Part shown: one piece after another, positions 10,075-18,556 of the stretch
Layout: every line of letters starts with the position of its first letter
Numbering within the stretch: the first letter of the stretch is position 1
Source: Candidatus Sumerlaeota bacterium
GTDB lineage: Bacteria > Sumerlaeota > Sumerlaeia > SLMS01
Reading direction: 5' to 3'
Length of the DNA stretch: 35,343 nt
Assembly: GCA_007133495.1 (NCBI GenBank)
Contig: SLMS01000230.1
Location: 1 to 35,343, forward strand
Position numbers and translations under genes: made by a program
The notes under the pieces: generated by a model
The model's database searches: none
Told to the model about the DNA's origin: nothing
What the model saw: only the letters and a program-made list of their open reading frames with translations

Positions 10075-13000
10075 TCAGGACACGAAATACTTCTCCACCA
10101 TACCGGTGGCGAGTTCGGGAGTCAGCGGGCTCCCGTCTATCTCGTTCAGTGTCAGGAGCTGGTTGAACGCGCCCTTCAGCTCCCGCACGTTCGAGGCAAG
10201 CCGCTCGGCAAGCACCTCCAGCACCTCCTCGTCCACGTCCACCCCGCGGCGCTTGGCCTCCTTCGTCAGAATCGCCAGCCGCGTTTCGAAATCCGGCGCC
10301 TGTATATCCACGATGACACCCTGCCCGAACCGGGAACGCAGGCGCATGTCCAGGTGCGCAATGTCCTTCGGCGGACGGTCGGACGTGACCACGATCTGCC
10401 GCCGCGCCTGGAACAGCATGTTGAAGATGTGGAAGAACTCCTCCTGGCTCCGCTCCTTCCCGGCAAGGAATTGCACGTCGTCCAGCAGCAGCACCTCCGC
10501 CTTGCGGTACTTGTTCCGGAAGGCGGTCGTCTTGTTCGCCTCGATCGCCTCCACCAGCTCGCTCGTGAAATACTCCGTGCTGCCATACACGATGCGGATG
10601 CCGGGTTTCAGCCTGGCCAACTCGTTGGCGATCGCGTGCAGCAGGTGCGTCTTCCCAAGCCCCACGTCCGAATAGAGAAAGAGCGGATTGCGCGCCGAGC
10701 CCGGCTGCTTCGCCACCGCCCGCGCCGTCGCGTAAGCGAAGTTGTTCTTCGTACCGACCACAAACGAATCGAAGTCGTACTCCGGCAGCACCTCAAGGCC
10801 CGGCAGTTCCGTCCCGGCCCCGTCCCCCGAAGCCGCACCCGTCGCGGGACCCGCCCCCGCGGGGGACTTCTCCATCAGATCCTGCAACGCCCGGTACTCC
10901 TCCAGCGCCTCATCCTTCTTCCCCATCTTGTCCAGCAACCGCGCCTTCTCCCGCCGCGCCGCCACGTGGTCCGGGTCCTTCCCCAGCACCTCCGAAAGCA
11001 TCTCCAGCGCCTTCGCCTGCTTGCGCTTGCGCGCCAGCAACGCCGCCAGCTCCACCGTCTCGCCAAGTGCCTCCTCACTCCGCCCCTGCTCCTCCAGTTC
11101 CGAGACGAGCAACTGCCGCAACGCCGGCTCCTCCGGCTGCAAAGCCACCGCATCCCGGTAGGCCGCCAGCACACCCTGTCCGTCGCCCTCCTCCTGCAGA
11201 GCGGCCGCCAGCCGGCGCAGTTCCGCCACGGCATCCTCCACACGGCCCGCCCGCCGCAACAGCGCCACCACATAACGCCGCGCCTCGTGGTTGGACGGCT
11301 CCTCCTCCAGTACCTCCCGCAGAATCTCCACCGCCTTCTCCGGCCGGCCCGCCTCCTCATGCACCGAGGCCATCTTCTTCAAAAGCGCGTGCGCGTCGTC
11401 CTCCCGCCCCATGTCCCGCAACAACGCCACGTGCGCGGCGGTGACTTTCTCATTCCCCGGGTCCAGCGCCTGCATCTCCTCGAACGCCGCCGCTGCATCC
11501 TCCAGCTTCCGGGCCTTCTGAAGCTGCCGCGCCAGCACAAGATAGTTCTCGATCGCCTCCGGCAGGCGCCCCGCCTGCTGCAGCGCATCCGTCAGCCCCG
11601 CCCGCAGCGAAATGTTCTCCGGCGCCTGCTTCACCGCCTCCTCGTATAGACGCAGGGCTTCCTCCTGTTCCCCCCGCTCCGCGTGCAGCCCGATCAGCGC
11701 CTCCCACTCCGCGGCGGCCTCATCCGCACGCCCCGCGCTGTGGTACAGCCCCGCCAGCGCCTTGCGGAAATCCGGCAGTCCCGGGTTCACCTCGATCCAG
11801 TCCCGCACAAGACGGATCTTCTTCTCCGTCTCCCCGGGCATCCAGTCCTCCAACTGCCTCAGCCGCAGTGCCAGGCCCTCCTCCTCACCCGCCTCCGCCA
11901 TCAGGCCGATCAGCTCCAGCAGCGGCTCCACCTCTCCCGGCTCAAGGTCCAGCAGCTTTCCCGCCGCGCGCGCCTGGCCCGCCTTCTGCCCCCGTTCCTT
12001 GTATAGACGGACAAGGTGCCGCAGGTGCTCCGCCGCCTTCTCCTTGTTTCCCGCCTCCTCGTAAAGCTCCGCCAGGTGCCGGTGGGCCGTCTCGTCCTCC
12101 GGCTCGAGTTCCACAATCCCCAGTGCGTGCTCCAGCGCCGCCTCACCGTCCCCCTTCGCCCGCAGCAACGAAACAAGCTGGTGCGAGGCGTCCACCACAC
12201 CCGTCGGCTCCCCCAGTTCCGCACAAATCCCCGACAGCAGCCCGAACGCCTCCAGGTCATCCTGCTCCAGCGCCGTCCACTGCTGCAACGCCTCGCGCGC
12301 CTCCGCCAGCCGCTCCGCCCCGCGCCATTCCTTGACCGCGGCGAAGAAGGCCTTCCTCGCCTCGTCAAGCCGCCCCCCGTTCCGGAGCGAGAACGCGTGC
12401 AGCAACCGCAGGGACGGGCTATCCGGCATCTCCTTCAGCAGCCCCTCCACCTCCTCCGGCGCCGCCGGCACTTCGCCCTGCTCCTCCGCGCGCCGCACCA
12501 GCGCGGAAAGCACCACCTCGCACCGGTCCGCCGCCCCCTCCCCGGCGTATAGACGTGCAAGAGGCATCGCCAGCCCCGGATGCCCCGGCACATCCCCCCG
12601 CAGCCCATCAACCAGCGCGAGGAACTCCTCCTGCCGCCCCGCCTCGCGAAACGCCGGCACCGCCTCCGCCAGCTCCGCGGCCGCCTGCACAAGCTCGCCC
12701 TCCGCGCGCCGCACCGCCAGGAGCCGCTTGTATAGACCAGGCTCCGCGGGCGCAGCCTCCATGCAGCGGCGCAGCAACTCCATCGTCTCGCCGTTGCCCC
12801 CCGCCAGTTCGCGCCCGGAGGCCAACAGCCCGTCCAGGGCCGCCAGCGCCTTCTTCGTCTCCTTCTGCCGCAGCAAAAGGTCCACGAGTATCTGACGGGC
12901 CCGCCGGTCGCCCGGATCGCGCTCCAGCAAAAGCTCCACAATGCTCTGCCCCGTCGCCGGCTGCCCCGCCTGGCCGTGCATCTCCGCAAGCCGGTACTCC

Positions 13001-14181
13001 AACTCCCGGCAAAGATCCTCCTCCCCCATCTCCCGGTAGCAGGCCACCATCTTCTGCACCGTACGCAGGTCCTCCGGCATCTCCGCGGCAAGGTAGCTCA
13101 GCGCCTCGGCCGCCGGTGCCAACCGGCCCGCATCCATCATCTCGCCGATTAGCCGATGGCAATCCTCCACAAGTCCTCCCTCCAACCCCGCCAGCAGCGC
13201 CAGCTCCACCACCTGCAGGCGCAGATCATCGTCCGCCGGCCCCGGCCGCACCGCGTCCCGCGCGATCTCCGTCGCCTCGCGATACCGCTCCTCCCGCCGG
13301 AGCTGCCCCAACCGCCGCCCCAGCTCCTCACGCGCCTCTTCATTGCGCCCCTGCGAGACCAGCAGCCCGTGGATCATCGGCTGCACGTCGATTGCGTCCC
13401 CCGCGATCTCCTCCACACGGCGGTACGCCGCCACCGCCTCCTCCACCCGGTGCTCCTGCTCCGCCACCTCCGCCAGCGTCATCAGCTCCGCCACCGCCTC
13501 GTCCTTCAGATCGAGGCCAAGCAGCGCGTCCACCAGGCCCCTTCGCACCGCGAGGTCCGGCGGATTCGACTCCAGGTACCGCTTCGCCACCTCCACAAGC
13601 TGCACCATGTTCCCCGCCGCACGCTCCATCTCCAGCAGGCGCCCCACATCCGGAGCCAGAACGAACACGTTCCCCTCCAGGTGCCGCGCCTCCACCAGCA
13701 GCCGCTGCGCTTCGAGGTACTCCGGATCCAGCTCCAGCGCCCGCCGCAGCCGCTTTACTGCCTCCTCAAGGGCCACCGCATCCGGGGGGGACTTCTTCCG
13801 CGCTTCCTCGATCAGGCGCCCCGCTTCCTCGAACAGCTCCACGGCCGCCTGATCCGACTTGTCTTCCAGCAGGTGGATGCCGAACTCATCCGCCAGCCGC
13901 TCCACCGCCGCGTCCAGGTCCAGACGCCGGCAGCGCGCGAACAGATCGATCAGCGTCCCCGACTGCGGCGGCATGTCCGGCGGCTCCGAACGGAACTCCT
14001 TCGTCTCCGCGTTCACGTTCAGGTACCGGCCCCCCAAGTCCTGACAGAGCGGGCAGAACGACTTGATCAGCGGCCCGCTTCGTTGAATCGACTCGGGATG
14101 GAAGTCGATCAGCTCCAGAACGTCCAGCGCATCCAGATGCGCCAGCAAATCGTCGATAACGTGTTGGGAGTACTTGCCCAT
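10075..14181 (-). CDS. CHC2-like zinc-finger / TPR / DnaA domain III fusion protein
   Basis: A 1368-aa cytoplasmic protein with an unusual architecture. Residues 8-103 resemble the zinc-binding (CHC2) module of DnaG: IDDLLAHLDALDVLELI, then C43-PL-C46, then SGTLIDLF and a terminal AVERLADEFGI. The second Cys knuckle is lost. About 120-1110 is a long array of TPR-like helix pairs (repeated A-x-x-x-Y/L-x-x-x-L-E-x-x-P signatures). After a Gly/Ala/Pro linker, about 1132-1368 is a DnaA domain III ATPase: Walker A GLGKTH (Lys1177), Walker B LLLDD (1234-1235), sensor I TSDRPP, Arg-rich box LRSRF and sensor II SNVREL (Arg1333). It stops there, without the DNA-binding domain IV, as in Hda. The ATG at 14181 is chosen because the CHC2 homology starts beside it; no strong ribosome site is visible. 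It lies between leuS and the SHOCT-motif gene. Function unknown. Confidence 0.9.
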   Translation of the reverse strand: MGKYSQHVIDDLLAHLDALDVLELIDFHPESIQRSGPLIKSFCPLCQDLGGRYLNVNAETKEFRSEPPDMPPQSGTLIDLFARCRRLDLDAAVERLADEFGIHLLEDKSDQAAVELFEEAGRLIEEARKKSPPDAVALEEAVKRLRRALELDPEYLEAQRLLVEARHLEGNVFVLAPDVGRLLEMERAAGNMVQLVEVAKRYLESNPPDLAVRRGLVDALLGLDLKDEAVAELMTLAEVAEQEHRVEEAVAAYRRVEEIAGDAIDVQPMIHGLLVSQGRNEEAREELGRRLGQLRREERYREATEIARDAVRPGPADDDLRLQVVELALLAGLEGGLVEDCHRLIGEMMDAGRLAPAAEALSYLAAEMPEDLRTVQKMVACYREMGEEDLCRELEYRLAEMHGQAGQPATGQSIVELLLERDPGDRRARQILVDLLLRQKETKKALAALDGLLASGRELAGGNGETMELLRRCMEAAPAEPGLYKRLLAVRRAEGELVQAAAELAEAVPAFREAGRQEEFLALVDGLRGDVPGHPGLAMPLARLYAGEGAADRCEVVLSALVRRAEEQGEVPAAPEEVEGLLKEMPDSPSLRLLHAFSLRNGGRLDEARKAFFAAVKEWRGAERLAEAREALQQWTALEQDDLEAFGLLSGICAELGEPTGVVDASHQLVSLLRAKGDGEAALEHALGIVELEPEDETAHRHLAELYEEAGNKEKAAEHLRHLVRLYKERGQKAGQARAAGKLLDLEPGEVEPLLELIGLMAEAGEEEGLALRLRQLEDWMPGETEKKIRLVRDWIEVNPGLPDFRKALAGLYHSAGRADEAAAEWEALIGLHAERGEQEEALRLYEEAVKQAPENISLRAGLTDALQQAGRLPEAIENYLVLARQLQKARKLEDAAAAFEEMQALDPGNEKVTAAHVALLRDMGREDDAHALLKKMASVHEEAGRPEKAVEILREVLEEEPSNHEARRYVVALLRRAGRVEDAVAELRRLAAALQEEGDGQGVLAAYRDAVALQPEEPALRQLLVSELEEQGRSEEALGETVELAALLARKRKQAKALEMLSEVLGKDPDHVAARREKARLLDKMGKKDEALEEYRALQDLMEKSPAGAGPATGAASGDGAGTELPGLEVLPEYDFDSFVVGTKNNFAYATARAVAKQPGSARNPLFLYSDVGLGKTHLLHAIANELARLKPGIRIVYGSTEYFTSELVEAIEANKTTAFRNKYRKAEVLLLDDVQFLAGKERSQEEFFHIFNMLFQARRQIVVTSDRPPKDIAHLDMRLRSRFGQGVIVDIQAPDFETRLAILTKEAKRRGVDVDEEVLEVLAERLASNVRELKGAFNQLLTLNEIDGSPLTPELATGMVEKYFVS

Positions 14182-14329
14182 GACGGCTTGAGAAGGGCTC
14201 CGCGCAGACAGTCTCGGCCCCCGGCAACCGGGGCGGGTCAACTACCGTGGCGTATTAGCCCCAAACCGCCGCCAGCCGGACAACGGGAAAAGGACGAAAT
14301 CCGTTATCCCGCCAGCAGGCCCCCGCCCC

Positions 14330-16924
14330 CTACCCGATCACGTTCACCAGCCGGCCTGGCACCACCACCACCTTGCGCGGGTCGCGATCCCCGAGGTTCT
14401 TCCGGATTTTTTCACTGCCGAGAGCCGCCCGCTCCAGCTCCTCGCGCGAGGCATCCTTCGCCACCGTCACCCGGTCCCGCACCTTGCCGTTGAACTGAAT
14501 CGCGATCTCAATTTCATCTTCGACCGTCAACTCCTCCCGGTACTCGGGATAGCGGCCCGACGTCCAGATGCTCTCCGGCTTGCCCAGCGCCTCCCGCCAG
14601 ATTTCCTCTGCGAAATACGGCGCGAACGGGGCCAGACAGAGCACAATCGTCTCGCGCAGGAAATCGCTCAACGCCTCCGCTGCGCGTGCCTCGTTGAAAA
14701 GCTCCATGATTGCCGCGATCGCCGTGTTGTACGCGAGCTGGTCTATATCCCCCCGCACCTTGCGGATCGTCTTGTGCGTCTTCACCCTCAGCGGCCGCGG
14801 AAGCTCCTCATCCGGTACCACCGGCTGATTGCTCCCGAAATACCACGAATGCAGCCGGTTCAGGAAGCGCCGCGCCCCCTGTATATCCTTGTCGCGGAAG
14901 TCGCCCCCCTGAAGGTACGGCCCAAGGAACATCAGATACAGGCGCAGCGTATCCGCGCCATGGACGTCCACGTACTCGTCCGGATTCACCACGTTGCCCT
15001 TGGACTTGGACATCTTGGCCCCGTCCTTCACGATCAGCCCGTGCGCACGGAATTTCCGGAACGGCTCACCCCGGTCCTTCATTTCCGGACGTTCGCCCAT
15101 CTCCAGAGCCCCCGCCTCCGTCAGCGCAAGACAGATGAAACGCGTATACAGCAAATGCAGCACAGCATGCTCGTTCCCGCCAATATACATATCCACCGGC
15201 AGCCATTTGCGGATCAGCTCCGGGTCGTAGGGCCTGTCCGGATCATTCGCCGAAACGTAACGCAAATAATACCACGCCGAATCGAGGAAATTATCCATCA
15301 CGTCGGTATCCCGCGTGGCTGGCCGGCCGTCCGGCAGCGTCGCTTTCAACCATTCCGTAGCGTTCGCCAGCGGCCCGCGCCCGTCCCCCTTCGGACGGAA
15401 ATCCTCAACGTCCGGCAATGTCACCGGAAGCTGATCCTCCGGCACCGCGTACGGATTCCCCTCCTCATCATACACGATCGGCACCGGCGGGCCCCAGTAC
15501 CGCTGCCGGCTGATGCCCCAGTCCCGCAACCGGTAGGTCGTCTCCGCCTTCCCGATTTTTTTCTCCACGAGCCACCGGACGATGCGCTGCTTCGCCTCCT
15601 CCACCGGCAGGTCGTTCAGCGAGACCTCATCGTTCTCACTGTTAATTGCATTCCCGGAACCTGTCCAGCAAAGATCACCCTCCAGCACGGACTGACGAAT
15701 CTGATGTGGCGTCAACCCGTCCTTCTGTTGCCCGGAAGTAAGCTGCAACTCCTCCACCGCCTTGATGTCCGGATTGAAGACCGGGCGAATCGGCAGCCCG
15801 AAACGCTTCGCAAAAGCGAAATCCCGGTCATCGTGCGCCGGCACCGCCATGATCGCCCCCGTGCCGTATTCCATCAGCACGTAGTCGGCTATATAGACAG
15901 GAATCTCCTCTCCAGTGGCGGGGTTGACAGCATGAGCGCCAATATCAACACCCGTCTTGTCGGTATCCGGCGGCGTGTCATCTGCCCTGTTCACTTTGTC
16001 GGAATCGACAACCTCCTGGGCCTGTCCCTTCTCCTCCTCTTCGCGCCGGCGCTCCGTTTCCTCCCGGTAGCGCGCGATCTCCTCGCTTTTTTCGGGGTCG
16101 GCAATCTTGTCCACCAGCGGGTGGTCCGGCGCCAGCACCATGTACGTCGCACCGAAAAGCGTATCCGGCCGCGTCGTAAATACAGGAATCGACTCCGTCT
16201 TGCCGGCGACAGCGAACCTGATCTCCGCACCTGTGGACTTTCCGATCCAGTTAAGCTGCGCCAGCTTCGTCTTCTCCGACCAGTCCAGCCAATGAAGATT
16301 CCGCTCCAGCCGCTCCGCAAACGCCGTCGTCCGGAAGAACCAGCAAGGCATTTTCCGCCGCTGCACCGCCGTCTCGGGATGCCGCTCGCAAGTTCCCTCC
16401 GGCAGCACCTGCTCGTCGGCGATCACCGTCCCGCACTCCGGGCAGAAATTCACCTCCTTCACGTCCTTGTACGCAAAACCAGCCTTGTATAGCTGAAGAA
16501 AAACCCACTGCGTCCATTTATAGTATTCCGGCGAGGTCGTATCCACCATGTGCCGCCAGTCGAACATGAACCCCATCATCTTGAGCTGGCGCGTAAAATT
16601 CGCCACGTTCTCCGGCACCAGCTCCTTCGGGTGCCGGTTCACCTTCATCGCGAAGTTCTCCGAATGAATCCCGAAAGCATCGAATCCGATCGGCTCAAAA
16701 ACGTCCCGCCCGCGCAGCCGCTGATGCCGGCCGTGCACGTCCGCACCCGTAAAAGCATAGACGTTCCCCACGTGCAGCCCTTCGGCGCTCGGGTAGGGAA
16801 ACATCATCAGCACATAGTACGGATCAGTGGCCGCACCGAGATCAATCTCGTTGACCTTGTTTTCTTCCCACCGCTGCTGCCATTTTTTCTCAACCGCTGC
16901 CGGATCGTAAGAGCGTTCGGCCAT
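14330..16924 (-). CDS. leuS: Leucyl-tRNA synthetase
   Basis: An 864-aa class I aminoacyl-tRNA synthetase charging tRNA-Leu. It has the N-terminal MFPYPSAEGLHVGN (the HIGH-type signature, residues 51-54 reading HVGN instead of HxGH). It also has a CP1 editing domain (TTRPDTLFGATYMVLAPDHP and the downstream DDRDFAFAKRF), the catalytic-core motif WGISRQRYWG, the MDNFLDSAWYYLRY block, KMSKSKGN and a C-terminal anticodon-binding plus tail region. Length is normal for bacterial LeuRS. The ATG at 16924 has GGGAG about five bases upstream. It begins the minus-strand run that continues 148 bases later with the DnaA/TPR gene. The 171-base spacer upstream has a short GTCAGGG tandem and no obvious promoter. 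Confidence 0.96.
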   Translation of the reverse strand: MAERSYDPAAVEKKWQQRWEENKVNEIDLGAATDPYYVLMMFPYPSAEGLHVGNVYAFTGADVHGRHQRLRGRDVFEPIGFDAFGIHSENFAMKVNRHPKELVPENVANFTRQLKMMGFMFDWRHMVDTTSPEYYKWTQWVFLQLYKAGFAYKDVKEVNFCPECGTVIADEQVLPEGTCERHPETAVQRRKMPCWFFRTTAFAERLERNLHWLDWSEKTKLAQLNWIGKSTGAEIRFAVAGKTESIPVFTTRPDTLFGATYMVLAPDHPLVDKIADPEKSEEIARYREETERRREEEEKGQAQEVVDSDKVNRADDTPPDTDKTGVDIGAHAVNPATGEEIPVYIADYVLMEYGTGAIMAVPAHDDRDFAFAKRFGLPIRPVFNPDIKAVEELQLTSGQQKDGLTPHQIRQSVLEGDLCWTGSGNAINSENDEVSLNDLPVEEAKQRIVRWLVEKKIGKAETTYRLRDWGISRQRYWGPPVPIVYDEEGNPYAVPEDQLPVTLPDVEDFRPKGDGRGPLANATEWLKATLPDGRPATRDTDVMDNFLDSAWYYLRYVSANDPDRPYDPELIRKWLPVDMYIGGNEHAVLHLLYTRFICLALTEAGALEMGERPEMKDRGEPFRKFRAHGLIVKDGAKMSKSKGNVVNPDEYVDVHGADTLRLYLMFLGPYLQGGDFRDKDIQGARRFLNRLHSWYFGSNQPVVPDEELPRPLRVKTHKTIRKVRGDIDQLAYNTAIAAIMELFNEARAAEALSDFLRETIVLCLAPFAPYFAEEIWREALGKPESIWTSGRYPEYREELTVEDEIEIAIQFNGKVRDRVTVAKDASREELERAALGSEKIRKNLGDRDPRKVVVVPGRLVNVIG

Positions 16925-17095
16925 GAAAACTCCCGCCTTTGGGTGATTACGCCGCCTCGCCGCGGCGCGCGCTGCTTAACTGCGCGCAACCCCCGCCCGG
17001 AGCAAGCCGGGTTTGGCGGGACTCATGGTCTGGGCGTCAGGGTCAGGGTTATGGGGTCAGGGCCGGCGGCCCAATCCGCCACTCGCTGCTCCGCC

Positions 17096-18556
17096 TCAGG
17101 TGTTCGCCCAGTGCGGCCTCAGGAACGGATGCTCTTCCGGGGGCCGGTGCTCCAGCCCCGCCGCATGCTCCAGTACCGTCTCCACAAAATCGAGCGACCC
17201 CCCCAGCACCGGCGTGATCAGCTTCCCCGTCTGCCCGCGCAGGTCGTCCAGCGTCAGGTCGTCCAGGAACCGCTCATCGTACCGCCGCAGGCAATTGCCC
17301 GGCAGCAGATACTGGTCGTAGGACGGATTGTGCCGCACTGCCTTCCCGAGGTCCGAGCCGCACAGCAGCCCCGTCACGTGAATTGACTCCCCGAAGAGCG
17401 TATTCGTCACCGGGATCACGTCCACCGTCAGCCCCTCGCACCGGTGGCACAGGTCCACCACTTTCTTCAGCACCGGCGGGCTCAGCGTCGAGGTCAGCGC
17501 CGCCACCCGCCACGGCCGCGGCAGCTTCTCCGGCATGAGCTTCCTCGCCTCGGCGAAATCCTTGTAGAAGTGATAAACCATGCCCACGCCGTTCTCGAGC
17601 TGGGGCAGGTCCGGATAGCGGCTATAGCTTGGCGGGCGCTGCCCCGCGATCAGGAACCACTCGTCCGCCAGCAGCGCCAGCGGCTCGCCGAACTGCGCCT
17701 CGATCTCCCGCAGCCGCGGCTTGATCTCCCGGAGGAATTTCCGCGCGTACGCCCGGTCCACCGCCCGCAGCTCCGGCAACCCCTCGCGCCACTTCGTCAT
17801 CCCCACCGGCACGATCGCAATGCTCTGCACCGTCGGGTGAAACGACACCAGCGTCTCCAGCGTCCGCTCCAGCTCCTTCCCGTCGTTCACGTCCGGCGTC
17901 AGCACGATCTGCGTGTGCATCTGGAGCCGGTGCCGGCGGAAGAACCTCAGCAGGTCCAGGAATGGCCGCGCCTTCTTGATCCCCAGCAGGTACTTCCGTA
18001 CGTCCTCGTCGATCGCGTGCGCCGAAAGGTACAGCGGCGTGAGCCGCTGCCGGGCGATGCGCTCAAGGTCGGAGTCCTTCAGGTTCGTCCCCGTGATGTA
18101 CGAACCCTGCATGAAGCTCAGCCGGTAGTCCTCGTCCTTCACGTAAAGCGACTTGCGCATGTGGTCCGGAAGCTGGTGCACGAAGCAGAACACGCAATTG
18201 CACCCGCAGTGCTGCGTGGTGAACTGCTCCACCTCCACGCCCAGGTGGTCCTCCGGCACTTCCTTGCGCAGGAAGACGACCCGGTGCTCCCCCGCCTCCG
18301 ATTCCAGCTCGATCTCCAGCTCCTCGTCCGCCCCGTGGAAGAAGAAATCCACCGTGTCGCGAACCGGCTCGCCGTTGATCAGCAGCAGCTTGTCCCCCGG
18401 CCGGAAGCCGGCGCGCTCCGCCATGCTTCCCGGATAAACGTGCGCCACACGCACGCCGGGAGGCATCTCCGCGACAGCGACGGAGGCGGGAAGGGTCAGG
18501 CTGGGGTCCGCGCGGGCAAGCCTCTTGCGCAGGGTGCTCCGTGGGGGGTTAGTCAA
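17096..18556 (-). CDS. PDZ / radical SAM / DUF512 protein
   Basis: A 486-aa member of the DUF512 (TIGR03279-type) family, a putative radical-SAM iron-sulfur enzyme of unknown substrate. An N-terminal PDZ-like domain (about 31-98, with PGSMAERAGFRPGDKLLLINGEP split over its carboxylate loop) is followed by the cluster motif C117-xxx-C121-xx-C124 (CGCNCVFCFVHQLP) and then the DUF512 region with LSAHA, YLLPGNCLRRYDERFLDD and the C-terminal GG-x-LDFVE. The start is TTG at 18556: it overlaps the propeller-gene stop by eight bases and has GGAG six bases upstream, so coupling is clear. It is the last gene of the S55-propeller-DUF512 set. Confidence 0.9.
   Translation of the reverse strand: MTNPPRSTLRKRLARADPSLTLPASVAVAEMPPGVRVAHVYPGSMAERAGFRPGDKLLLINGEPVRDTVDFFFHGADEELEIELESEAGEHRVVFLRKEVPEDHLGVEVEQFTTQHCGCNCVFCFVHQLPDHMRKSLYVKDEDYRLSFMQGSYITGTNLKDSDLERIARQRLTPLYLSAHAIDEDVRKYLLGIKKARPFLDLLRFFRRHRLQMHTQIVLTPDVNDGKELERTLETLVSFHPTVQSIAIVPVGMTKWREGLPELRAVDRAYARKFLREIKPRLREIEAQFGEPLALLADEWFLIAGQRPPSYSRYPDLPQLENGVGMVYHFYKDFAEARKLMPEKLPRPWRVAALTSTLSPPVLKKVVDLCHRCEGLTVDVIPVTNTLFGESIHVTGLLCGSDLGKAVRHNPSYDQYLLPGNCLRRYDERFLDDLTLDDLRGQTGKLITPVLGGSLDFVETVLEHAAGLEHRPPEEHPFLRPHWANT

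Noticed and set aside
10075-10800. A stand-alone chromosomal dnaA
   Set aside because: The ATPase domain is continuous in frame with the TPR array and lacks domain IV, so it is not the initiator gene and is no evidence for an origin nearby.
14774-16492. A 572-codon + strand open frame opposite leuS
   Set aside because: Antisense of a certain LeuRS; composition is the usual His/Arg-rich shadow.
17036-17068. GTCAGGGTCAGGG...GTCAGGG tandem in the spacer before leuS
   Set aside because: Only three short copies; likely chance in G-rich spacer sequence.
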